A stretch of 23,315 bases of DNA from a virus: positions 562 through 23,876 of the IMG/VR virus record IMGVR_UViG_3300030389_000587; one strand, given 5' to 3'. The notes beneath the pieces are model-generated. The model was not told the DNA's origin. It saw nothing but the letters and a program-made list of their open reading frames with translations, and ran no database searches. Shown here piece by piece: positions 1-6,481 of the stretch. Position numbers and translations under genes: made by a program. The stretch's first letter is position 1. Every line of letters begins with the position of its first letter.

Positions 1-70
1 CAATAGTCCCTTCGGGAATGAGTTCAAAATCAGAACCACCACCCCCAGTTACATTATTTAAATCAATCAC
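1..70 (-). CDS. DUF669-like protein, N-terminal fragment (cut by window edge)
   Basis: Only the first 23 codons are present. A GTG start (68-70) overlaps the TGA of the upstream ATPase gene in a GTGA arrangement, and an AAAGG ribosome site lies 9 bases before it (80-84). The peptide reads MIDLNNVTGGGGSDFELIPEGTI in two parts: a Gly-rich linker after residue 8, then the FELIPEG motif. That motif is typical of the beginning of phage DUF669 proteins, which often sit beside Sak4/AAA_24-type ATPases and are thought to act as single-strand DNA binding or annealing partners. The family call rests on this short motif and on the neighbour, so it is tentative. The gene continues beyond base 1. Confidence 0.55.
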   Translation of the reverse strand, partial: MIDLNNVTGGGGSDFELIPEGTI

Positions 71-921
71 GATAATTTTCCTTTCTCAATTGGTTGTGAT
101 TCAACTTTATTTAAATCGGTTACAATATTTCCATTTAGCTTCGCCATTAGCTTACCTAAATGTGGCTCCTCAATAACATTAAGTTTGCCAGATCTGTCTT
201 TGGCTGGATAACCCCACTCATTAAGAGTTTGACATACAAAAGCTCTGTATGGTTGCACACCTTCTCCACCACCCATCACTGTCATTGTTATAACTTCATC
301 GACAATGCCAGGTAGTTCTCGTGCAGTTTTAGAACCTTCTATCTGTAACTCATAATTAGTTCGACCATAATCATCTAACTTAGAGTCAAGTATGCCAACA
401 AATATAACATTCTTATCTCTAATGTGTTGTAGATGAGTAAGCCAAGCCATCATCTCTCTGCCGTGCATACCATAAGCAGCACGAGTATCAACTTTGCCAG
501 ATCTTTCGGCAATGTTATCGGGATGAGACATACAATATTGAAAGCATAAACGTCCTGCAACTGTAATACTATCCACAAAAATTGTGTCGTATTTATTCAT
601 TTGCACAAGTTTATCTCCAAACTCTTGCATAACTCTCTCATGATGTAACTTATCATAAGGCTCCCTTGATAAAGACGGATTAACACCACCAATGTAACAA
701 ACAAAGTCACGACACTCTTGCCATGTCTTTGGTCTAATTACATCGATAGGAAAATCCTTAATAGCAGTATCACCTGCTTCAAGATCAATAAATAAAGTTG
801 TATCTGCATCAAGAGTACGGGCAAGAGTTGTCTTGCCCACACCACTTTGACCACAGATGACCATCTTATGACCTCTCTTTTCTGCCATACGTTGTTCGGC
901 AGTAATTATTTGTAAAGCCAA
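67..921 (-). CDS. Sak4-like RecA-fold ATPase (AAA_24 family), single-strand annealing/recombination
   Basis: This 284-residue protein is a P-loop ATPase. The Walker A motif GQSGVGKTT lies at residues 24-32 and a Walker B strand with DTIFVDS at 112-118. Length, the early Walker A and the overall pattern match the phage AAA_24 (PF13479)/Sak4 group, RecA-core ATPases that work with a single-strand DNA binding protein in phage recombination and replication. It would act in the host cytoplasm on phage DNA. It lies directly after the small coiled-coil gene with no gap, and its stop overlaps the start of a DUF669-like gene by four bases, so the three probably form one recombination operon read from the promoter near 1400. 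The assignment as Sak4 rather than another RecA-like ATPase is by pattern only. Confidence 0.8.
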   Translation of the reverse strand: MALQIITAEQRMAEKRGHKMVICGQSGVGKTTLARTLDADTTLFIDLEAGDTAIKDFPIDVIRPKTWQECRDFVCYIGGVNPSLSREPYDKLHHERVMQEFGDKLVQMNKYDTIFVDSITVAGRLCFQYCMSHPDNIAERSGKVDTRAAYGMHGREMMAWLTHLQHIRDKNVIFVGILDSKLDDYGRTNYELQIEGSKTARELPGIVDEVITMTVMGGGEGVQPYRAFVCQTLNEWGYPAKDRSGKLNVIEEPHLGKLMAKLNGNIVTDLNKVESQPIEKGKLS

Positions 922-1356
922 TTAAGCCTCCTCTTGTTGTACAAGATCAACATTAATAGTACCTTGCTCGACAGTTCTAGCTGGTTGAAGCATTTCTACT
1001 ATAGCTGGAGGAGCATTTGTATATTTCCTCTCGTCAACAGAGTATGTGACTTTTGCATAGTGTCTTGCATCATCAGCATTCATACTATCGAAAGCATCTC
1101 TTAATGCTTGTTGATCCCATGTTACTTTTTTTGCTATGGAGACCTTAACTTTATCCTCTTGATCAGAAAATACTGTAGTCGTACCGAAATCTTTGCCTTG
1201 TCTCTGCAAATCTTCACGAGCAATACTAAAGTATCTATCGGTAAGATAGCCATTAAGCTCTTCCATTTTCTTTTTATATCGATCAATCTCACGTTTTATA
1301 GACATCTTTGCCTGTAAAAGTTCGTGATCACTCATGTCATAGAAATTCTGTTCCAT
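922..1356 (-). CDS. small coiled-coil phage protein of the recombination operon, function unknown
   Basis: The frame is open up to 1476, but I place the start at the ATG at 1354-1356. It gives a 144-residue protein beginning MEQNFYDMSDHEL, has a GAGG ribosome site five bases upstream (1362-1365), and lies just downstream of a strong promoter that would otherwise sit inside the gene. Residues about 10-50 are a charged heptad-like helix (ELLQAKMSIKREIDRYKKK), probably a coiled coil. A beta segment with KVKVSIAKKVTWDQ follows, then a short acidic tail. No catalytic motif is visible and I do not recognise a named family. It immediately precedes the Sak4-like ATPase and may be its partner or an accessory in recombination; that role is inference from position. 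Confidence 0.75.
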   Translation of the reverse strand: MEQNFYDMSDHELLQAKMSIKREIDRYKKKMEELNGYLTDRYFSIAREDLQRQGKDFGTTTVFSDQEDKVKVSIAKKVTWDQQALRDAFDSMNADDARHYAKVTYSVDERKYTNAPPAIVEMLQPARTVEQGTINVDLVQQEEA

Positions 1357-1361
1357 ACTAA

Positions 1362-1365
1362 CCTC
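1362..1365 (-). promoter_or_regulatory. ribosome binding site deciding the start at 1356
   Basis: GAGG, in the context AGTGAGGTTAGT before ATG, lies five bases upstream of the chosen start. The farther ATG at 1476 falls inside the A+T palindrome and lacks a comparable site. Confidence 0.6.
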
Positions 1366-1396
1366 ACTTTCATTAAAATTTCTACTTGCAAGGTCT

Positions 1397-1424
1397 AATA
1401 TAGACATCATTACAACAATGTCAA
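1397..1424 (-). promoter_or_regulatory. sigma70-type promoter for the recombination operon
   Basis: Reading the minus strand, a perfect TTGACA (1419-1424) is followed after 16 bases by TATATT (1397-1402), five of six matches to the -10 consensus. Transcription would begin near 1388-1391, about 30 bases before the ATG at 1356. This is the best bacterial-type promoter I found in the window. It fits early expression of the recombination genes by host RNA polymerase. Confidence 0.65.
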
Positions 1425-1460
1425 TACCTAAACTATCTTTTTTTATTTTTCTCTTGTAAT

Positions 1461-1489
1461 ATATATGATATATCATATATATGATATAT
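1461..1489. repeat. overlapping A+T palindromes, candidate operator
   Basis: ATATATGATATATCATATAT (1461-1480) is a perfect 20-base palindrome. Overlapping it, TATATCATATATATGATATA (1469-1488) is a second perfect 20-base palindrome, so three alternating ATGATAT/ATATCAT half-sites lie about ten bases apart. Centres one helical turn apart are what a dimeric repressor binding cooperatively would use. The site lies between the leftward promoter and the ribosome site of a ribbon-helix-helix gene, so autoregulation by that protein is a reasonable inference. A+T-rich DNA forms palindromes easily, so chance or cruciform/terminator roles remain possible. Confidence 0.5.
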
Positions 1490-1516
1490 AAATTAATTTA
1501 ACAAAAGGAGTTTTAA

Positions 1517-1912
1517 ATGGGTAATTCACAAATGATTCAAGTAGATTACGAGGAATCTCACATACTTAATGGTTTTCAACGAGACTTATATACAAAAAAG
1601 GAGACGTTAGAAAAGCTCGAAAATTTAATTGATCAATACCCACATCTATATGGTTTTGAATTAGCTGATGAATATGGAGAAGCTTTAGATAAAAAAGAAT
1701 GTAAAAAAGCAGCACAAGATTTATTGAATCATCATATAAAAATCAGTCCGTCAAAAAAATACAAGCAGGTAAACATAACTCTCGAAGTATATAAAGAAGT
1801 TAAAATGTTATCTATACATATGGAAAAGTCTATGGCTGGCACATTTCTTTTTTTACTGCAAGCCTACAAAAGAAGAGTAAATGAATACTTAGAAAGGATT
1901 GCATCAAAATGA
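1517..1912 (+). CDS. ribbon-helix-helix DNA-binding protein, probable transcription regulator
   Basis: The 131-residue protein starts at an ATG six bases after a perfect AAAGGAG ribosome site (1504-1510). Residues about 1-75 are helical and charged without a recognised motif. Residues about 80-120 look like a ribbon-helix-helix fold: a short basic strand (KKYKQVNITLEV), a first helix (YKEVKMLSIHMEKS) and a second helix (AGTFLFLLQAYKRR). Such Arc/CopG-type proteins bind palindromic operators as dimers, and the palindrome just upstream is an obvious candidate target. It lies on the strand opposite to nearly all other genes, and its stop overlaps the next start in ATGA, so the two plus-strand genes are co-translated. 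The RHH call is from pattern; the repressor role is inferred. Confidence 0.65.
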   Translation: MGNSQMIQVDYEESHILNGFQRDLYTKKETLEKLENLIDQYPHLYGFELADEYGEALDKKECKKAAQDLLNHHIKISPSKKYKQVNITLEVYKEVKMLSIHMEKSMAGTFLFLLQAYKRRVNEYLERIASK

Positions 1913-2298
1913 GAAATACTGATGAATATACTAAAGCGAGAGTTAGATCTCACCCTATGCAGTGTTGGAATTGTAAAAGATTTGCACCAAAGCTAATAGA
2001 AGAACTTAACAGTGAGAAACCTAACGAAAAATATATCGGCAATCTTGAAGTTGTAGGTAAACCAGTAGCTACAGAGTTCAACGGAAAAATGTATTGGCGA
2101 TATAAAGTATGGACTGGTGAATATAAAATGAACTTTGGACATTTTTGTATGCAGAAATGTGCTACCTCATGGGCAAACAAACAAGTTTGGAACATTAAAA
2201 AACGAACTAATAAAGGAGATCCCGTTGATGGTAATCACAAATTTGAACAGTTGAAAGAAATGAGAAATAAATTATCTAATCATTTTAATCGACATTAG
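1909..2298 (+). CDS. small protein with a CxxC...CxxxC zinc-finger-like site, function unknown
   Basis: The 129-residue protein begins in an ATGA overlap with the RHH gene, so it is translationally coupled to it. Four cysteines are placed as a likely zinc site: C19 and C22 in CWNC, and C80 and C84 in HFCMQKCA, with H78 next to the second pair. The middle (about 42-75) is beta-rich with aromatic residues, and the tail is basic. This spacing resembles a treble-clef or zinc-ribbon protein, possibly nucleic-acid binding or an adaptor that works with the upstream regulator. No family is recognised. Its stop meets the stop of the opposite-strand nuclease gene in a four-base convergent overlap, and no hairpin terminator is visible there. 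Confidence 0.6.
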   Translation: MRNTDEYTKARVRSHPMQCWNCKRFAPKLIEELNSEKPNEKYIGNLEVVGKPVATEFNGKMYWRYKVWTGEYKMNFGHFCMQKCATSWANKQVWNIKKRTNKGDPVDGNHKFEQLKEMRNKLSNHFNRH

Positions 2299-2675
2299 CT
2301 TTTATTTTTGTAGGAGAGATGAATGTCTATACCATGTATAGCTTTCATCATCTTCTTTTTAAGCTTGAACTCAGGTGTCAATACACCTTTTGCATCCTCT
2401 ACAACTAATCTTGAAAAGCCATCTTCTTCTTGTTGTAAATATCTAAAATCAGCTATGTAATCACAAATCTTTACATCATTAATAGATAATTCATATTTTA
2501 TTTGACGTTCTAACTCTGTAATGACACCAGCTCTTTCCATAGCTTTAAGTTGTCCCCATCTCTCTGCTTCCCATCGTGAGTCAAACTTTAATCCCATAGC
2601 AATGGTTTTTTTTGCAAAATACTTATTGTTGCTTGTTCTATTCTTTTTGGGTATAAATGGGTATCTATGAGTCAT
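2295..2675 (-). CDS. DUF1064-type endonuclease (PD-(D/E)XK-like, Holliday junction resolvase-like)
   Basis: The 126-residue protein matches the DUF1064 pattern: NKYFAKKTIAMGLKFDSRWEAERW near the start (18-40, with the FDSxxEAxR core at 31-39), the I-TELERQ strand (52-58), YIADFRY (73-79) and VEDAKG (92-97), then a basic helix. E36, D76, E93 or D94 and K96 are the likely metal and catalytic residues of a PD-(D/E)XK nuclease fold. Such small phage nucleases are thought to resolve branched DNA before packaging or to degrade DNA. The ATG at 2675 has no clear ribosome site; the 12 bases before it are shared with the divergent regulator gene. It follows the lysozyme in the minus direction but is separated from it by the plus-strand regulator. 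Confidence 0.7.
   Translation of the reverse strand: MTHRYPFIPKKNRTSNNKYFAKKTIAMGLKFDSRWEAERWGQLKAMERAGVITELERQIKYELSINDVKICDYIADFRYLQQEEDGFSRLVVEDAKGVLTPEFKLKKKMMKAIHGIDIHLSYKNKS
2629..2657 (+). promoter_or_regulatory. weak candidate promoter for the second RHH gene
   Basis: TATAAA (2652-2657) could be the -10 element, with TTGCTT (2629-2634) 17 bases upstream as a poor -35 (three of six matches). A start near 2664 would leave room for the GGAGG ribosome site at 2676-2680. It lies inside the opposite-strand nuclease gene. Confidence is low because the -35 is weak. Confidence 0.3.
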
Positions 2676-2680
2676 GGAGG
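2676..2680 (+). promoter_or_regulatory. ribosome binding site deciding the start at 2688
   Basis: GGAGG lies seven bases before the ATG at 2688-2690. The earlier in-frame ATG at 2667 lies upstream of this site, so it is not the likely start. The later start also removes any overlap with the divergent nuclease gene. Confidence 0.7.
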
Positions 2681-2687
2681 TAGTATA

Positions 2688-2900
2688 ATGACAGATACAA
2701 CAAAATTCAAGTCAGTTGGTTTAGACGTTAAAAGTTATGATAAGTTACTTAAAATATGTGATCACCAAAGAAGAAACATTAGACAACAGCTTGGTCTTTT
2801 TATAGATCAAGAGTTTGAGAAAGAAGAGTATAATAAATATAAAAGTAAAGTTACAAGTTTAGGATTAGGTGCTATCAACAGCATTCATACGAGAGATTAA
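2688..2900 (+). CDS. second small ribbon-helix-helix-like protein
   Basis: With the start at 2688 this is a 70-residue protein. Residues about 5-45 fit a ribbon-helix-helix layout: strand TKFKSVGLDV, helix SYDKLLKICDHQRR, helix IRQQLGLFIDQEFEKE, followed by a basic, helical tail. Such proteins are usually dimeric DNA-binding regulators. It is divergent from the DUF1064 nuclease with only 12 bases between the two start codons, and its last 36 bases overlap the end of the lysozyme gene on the other strand. That arrangement places a plus-strand transcript across the junction between the late (lysozyme) and nuclease genes, so it might damp one of them. Function is inferred. Confidence 0.6.
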   Translation: MTDTTKFKSVGLDVKSYDKLLKICDHQRRNIRQQLGLFIDQEFEKEEYNKYKSKVTSLGLGAINSIHTRD

Positions 2901-3314
2901 ACGATCAGCGCGTTTGGTTACTTGCTTGTGCCATTTCGAGTCTTCCATTTGAATTGCACATTCTTTCCAGTTTCTTTCAGCTACAGCTTTACATAGCTTT
3001 CTGAATTTGGATAGACGAGGTCTGCCGAGATTAAACATCATATTTGCCAAAATTTGCTGTACTTCTTCTGGCAAATCCTGAAAGTTACCGAATAATTGTT
3101 CGCACTCGTCAATCGTAATCTGGATGTCTTTGTCAAATAATTCATTGACTCGTTCTTCTGATACTGGTGTCCCAACTGGCTTACCATACTCTTCATCCCA
3201 TTCATTAATAAGGTGACCAATTCCTAGCGTGGGTAGGTTGAGGTGGTCTAAATAAATAGAATTGACACAGCCCTCATCAACTTTGAGGGTGTCTCTTAAC
3301 TGTTCTACATTCAT
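2865..3314 (-). CDS. T4-type phage lysozyme / endolysin (glycoside hydrolase 24)
   Basis: The 149-residue protein has the GH24 active-site pattern E-8-D-5-T: E14, D23 and T29 in DEGCVNSIYLDHLNLPTLGIGH, given here as the span 13-34. The C-terminal half carries the family's conserved MMFNLG (about 92-97) and a late W-x-x-Q-V-x-x-R-A segment. It cleaves the glycan backbone of peptidoglycan for lysis, or locally during DNA entry. There is no signal peptide or membrane anchor, so a free lysozyme would need a holin to reach the wall, and none is visible nearby. Its start overlaps the stop of the 1056-residue virion protein in ATGA, so it is the last gene of the long late operon. Slightly shorter than T4 lysozyme (164). 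Confidence 0.9.
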   Translation of the reverse strand: MNVEQLRDTLKVDEGCVNSIYLDHLNLPTLGIGHLINEWDEEYGKPVGTPVSEERVNELFDKDIQITIDECEQLFGNFQDLPEEVQQILANMMFNLGRPRLSKFRKLCKAVAERNWKECAIQMEDSKWHKQVTKRADRLISRMNAVDST

Positions 3315-6300
3315 TGTGTTCCTCTTCTTCTCTGTGCTATGGCTATGTCAGTAGGGTTTAATCCTAATGAAAAAGCATTAGCTGGATTCGTAACATCTAT
3401 ATTTCCTAATGTTGTGCCAGATACTGGCTCTGGTATTTTTAACTGACTCAGAGGTACATTAGGTCTAGTTGGGGATAAGAATGTAGATAGATTGCCAGTC
3501 TTTAAATCTTCAGCCTTTATGTCTGGCAACTTAACATTTAAACCTTGACTCTCAAGAAATGATTGAGCTTGACTCTCTGCCTCATCAACAACATTTTGTA
3601 TTGTTTGTCCTGTTCCAACGCTAAGAGCTTTACCTATAATAGATCCTAAACTCTTTGCTCTATCAGCAGGTTTTTGAAATTGTTTTAAAGTCACACCATT
3701 ATATTGTTTAAGTATGTCATCATAGTATCCATTAGACAGAAGTCTGTTACCTAAAATGCTAAATTTTATAAGTTTACCTACGTTTTGGAATGGTGAAGCA
3801 GCTATATTAGCAGCAACGAGATCACCACCTTCAGCAGTTCTGGCATTAAATTTAAGTATCTGACCAAATTTTTTCATATTGTTACCAACTTCTTTGCCAA
3901 AGACTGTAACAAGTTTGTTGTCTTTGGAAGCCGCTAACAGTCTGTCGGCAAAAGCATTTAAAGATTTACCATCAGTCATTATAGATTCACCAAAATCATC
4001 TATAATACTATTGATGTAATAACTTTGAATTTTATTTAATGCTTGCTGACCATTTTGACCTTGTTTCTTAAAATACTCTATTACTGGCTTAATCTGTGAG
4101 TTTTTGGTTGTTTTTTGAACAAGAAAACGAGCTGCCTCAACTGGATCTAAATCACCAGTATCATCTGCTAATTTTCTTAATATGACATTTTTTTGGTTAG
4201 CGGCTAGTCTTTTTTGTGTGGTTGCTAATGCTTCAAGTTTTCTTAACAATGAAGTGTTAGATCTTGTGTCACCCTTAATATTTCTAAACTGTCGAAGCAC
4301 TTGATCAGACTCAAGACCTGTAATTTTCACAGATCCTATCTCGTCTGCTAATTTAAGTATCTGATCTGTTTCTGCTCCGAACAATTCTTTTGCAGTTGTT
4401 CCTAAATTTTTGATAGATTGTGCAAATTTTTCAGAATTAAAGTTTTTTACATTTGTAAAATTACTTATTCCAGATTTTTTAAGAGCTTCCTCTAAGGTAT
4501 GATTGGCGGCTCTTGCAACAAATTCATCAGCTAATTGCGCTCCACCACCATATTCTGTAATAAATTGTCTTGCACGTTGTATAAAATTTGGATTGTTGTT
4601 CTTTACAATATTTTCGTAAATGTCAATATTTTGTGGAACATCATCAACTATATTACCTGGTTGAGATTTATAAGCCTCTAAATTTTTAATTGTTTTTGAA
4701 GCATTTAAATCTTCAATAAGTTTTCTTCCTAGGAAAAATTGTGTTTGTGCTTTTTTTATTGCCTTACCAGCATTTTTGAATTTTTGAGCGTCAGCAGGAG
4801 ACAATGATTCTCTTGCTATTATTTCTCTAAATGTTGCACTATTTTCATCACCCATTTCTTTAAAAATTTTGTCAACTTGATCAAGTAATCCATCACCATC
4901 TTTTGTAACAAGTTCTCCACGAACTGTTTTAGATTGAGGTGGTAATTCCATTCTTATATCACTTAATGTTTTTCTTAAATTGTACATCTGATTAAAAGAA
5001 GCACTTTTGTTAAACGCTGCTCCTCCAACATTTTCAAAGGCAGCGATGATTTGCCCTATCCTTTTTCCATCCTTTGTGCCAGCGGCTATTCCAGATCCAT
5101 AATCTCTTTTTAGTCTTTTAATCGTGTCTTTAAATCTACCAGTAGTTATAAAAGCATCACCACCTAAACTTGAATTTCTTAACACTTTATCAACTGCTGC
5201 AAATTTACCTGAAATCATTTCATCAAAATTGACTGAAGCATCTTTAATTATTTCAAATAAATCATCTTCTACATTTGAGTTTCTAACTCCAGCTTGTTTG
5301 AAGGCATTCACAGAATCTTCTAAATGTTTCACAACAACATTTGTTAATGTTTCTTCATTATTTAAAAGCTTAGTGTTGTTCTCAACCATTCCATCTTTAA
5401 GTATTTGACCTACGTCTGCATCAATTACGTCATCTGTAACACCATATTTATTTTTATAAGCATCAAGTAATGTTTTAATTTGATCATTGTTGTTTTTTAG
5501 TCGATCAGATGTTTTAAATATTTTTTCACCGATTGCTTGTATTCTAGCTACAAGAGATGGTGCTTTTATTGCTGATAGAGTTGGTCTAACACCAAATCCA
5601 CCACGAACAACTGTCCCGTCTGGTTTTGTTACAACACGACTTGTTGCAGCTATTTGTTCATCAGCAGTCAATTTTGCAAAATCTTTTGGTTTAATTATAT
5701 TACCAGCTTCATCAATCGGCTCTGATATAGATTGTCCTGCTGTGGTTGCTTCTTTAGAGGTTAGTCCTTTGCCAGGTGTTACTCCTCTTCGTGCAAATCT
5801 GAAAGCAGCCACTGCACCACCAAGCAAACCCTCACCTACAAATCCGTAAGCAAATTCTCTACCTATGTCTTTAGCTATCTCTTCTCCTGATTGTTTTGAT
5901 ACACCAGCTAGAGCTTCAACACCTTCTTCAATAGCTTGCCCAGAACCAGCTCCTAATCCAGCACCGATGGCTGCACCTAAAACAGGTATTGGAATTGCTA
6001 TTTGACCAGCTATAGCTCCACCTATACCAGCTATAAGTTCTGGTGCTAATCCAGATAAATCTGAAAAATCGTAACGACTAAATCCTTCTTCATCTATAAG
6101 TATGTTTTTATCTGTCTCTTGTCCAAACTTTGAAGCTCCAGTTGGAGTTAAGGCTAATCTACCTCTGTTGTCTCTGGTAAAATCATCATCTGACAAATCA
6201 AACTTTCTTAATATAGCCTCTTCTTCTTCTTTTGTTTCGGCTACTCCGAGTGCAGCTCTCAGTGCATTGTTCTTAATTCCTGTTTCGACATCGAACAATT

Positions 6301-6481
6301 GTTTGTTCTTTTCTGGTGATGGTTCAGTTGTTTGTGCTGCTACTTCTTCAGCTTTTTTTGATTCAGCAAGTTTCTGTTGCACTATTTGATTGATAGCAGC
6401 CTGTTCTTCTTCAGTAGGCTCATTACCTTCAATCTCGAAATTAAAGCTCTCATTAGGTAAATTTATTTTTATCTTTGCCAT
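3311..6481 (-). CDS. large internal virion / DNA-ejection protein (1056 aa)
   Basis: This is the longest gene in the window. The N-terminus (1-45) is a short beta segment followed by an acidic helix, a layout I recognise from large structural proteins of marine phages. Residues about 145-185 and 208-230 are glycine- and alanine-rich hydrophobic stretches (for example AGIGGAIAGQIAIPIPVLGA) that resemble glycine-zipper membrane segments. The remaining 800 residues are mostly helical with many Asn, Lys and Asp. The last part ends FSLGLNPTDIAIAQRRRGTQ. No lytic transglycosylase or other enzyme motif is seen. Size, membrane segments and place just before lysozyme suggest a protein packaged in the head and ejected with the DNA, like T7 gp15/gp16 or P22 gp16/gp20 in role; homology to those is not shown. 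Confidence 0.65.
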   Translation of the reverse strand: MAKIKINLPNESFNFEIEGNEPTEEEQAAINQIVQQKLAESKKAEEVAAQTTEPSPEKNKQLFDVETGIKNNALRAALGVAETKEEEEAILRKFDLSDDDFTRDNRGRLALTPTGASKFGQETDKNILIDEEGFSRYDFSDLSGLAPELIAGIGGAIAGQIAIPIPVLGAAIGAGLGAGSGQAIEEGVEALAGVSKQSGEEIAKDIGREFAYGFVGEGLLGGAVAAFRFARRGVTPGKGLTSKEATTAGQSISEPIDEAGNIIKPKDFAKLTADEQIAATSRVVTKPDGTVVRGGFGVRPTLSAIKAPSLVARIQAIGEKIFKTSDRLKNNNDQIKTLLDAYKNKYGVTDDVIDADVGQILKDGMVENNTKLLNNEETLTNVVVKHLEDSVNAFKQAGVRNSNVEDDLFEIIKDASVNFDEMISGKFAAVDKVLRNSSLGGDAFITTGRFKDTIKRLKRDYGSGIAAGTKDGKRIGQIIAAFENVGGAAFNKSASFNQMYNLRKTLSDIRMELPPQSKTVRGELVTKDGDGLLDQVDKIFKEMGDENSATFREIIARESLSPADAQKFKNAGKAIKKAQTQFFLGRKLIEDLNASKTIKNLEAYKSQPGNIVDDVPQNIDIYENIVKNNNPNFIQRARQFITEYGGGAQLADEFVARAANHTLEEALKKSGISNFTNVKNFNSEKFAQSIKNLGTTAKELFGAETDQILKLADEIGSVKITGLESDQVLRQFRNIKGDTRSNTSLLRKLEALATTQKRLAANQKNVILRKLADDTGDLDPVEAARFLVQKTTKNSQIKPVIEYFKKQGQNGQQALNKIQSYYINSIIDDFGESIMTDGKSLNAFADRLLAASKDNKLVTVFGKEVGNNMKKFGQILKFNARTAEGGDLVAANIAASPFQNVGKLIKFSILGNRLLSNGYYDDILKQYNGVTLKQFQKPADRAKSLGSIIGKALSVGTGQTIQNVVDEAESQAQSFLESQGLNVKLPDIKAEDLKTGNLSTFLSPTRPNVPLSQLKIPEPVSGTTLGNIDVTNPANAFSLGLNPTDIAIAQRRRGTQ

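Larger units (their letters stand above)
1357..1516. promoter_or_regulatory. divergent control region between recombination operon and plus-strand regulator genes
   Basis: These 160 bases separate the leftward gene starting at 1356 from the rightward gene starting at 1517. They hold a leftward sigma70-type promoter (1397-1424), an A+T palindrome (about 1461-1489) and the AAAGGAG ribosome site of the rightward gene (1504-1510). This is the longest gap between accepted genes in the window. A rightward promoter must exist here too, but the all-A/T sequence gives several weak options, for example TTGTAA at 1454-1459 with TATATA at 1476-1481, and I cannot choose among them. Confidence 0.65.

Noticed and set aside
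2667-2687. ATG at 2667 as the start of the second RHH gene
   Set aside because: The GGAGG ribosome site lies after it and serves the ATG at 2688.
5124-6389. Several plus-strand open frames within the 1056-residue gene
   Set aside because: They have Ser/Phe-rich composition typical of antisense of a helical Lys/Glu-rich gene, and lack start signals.
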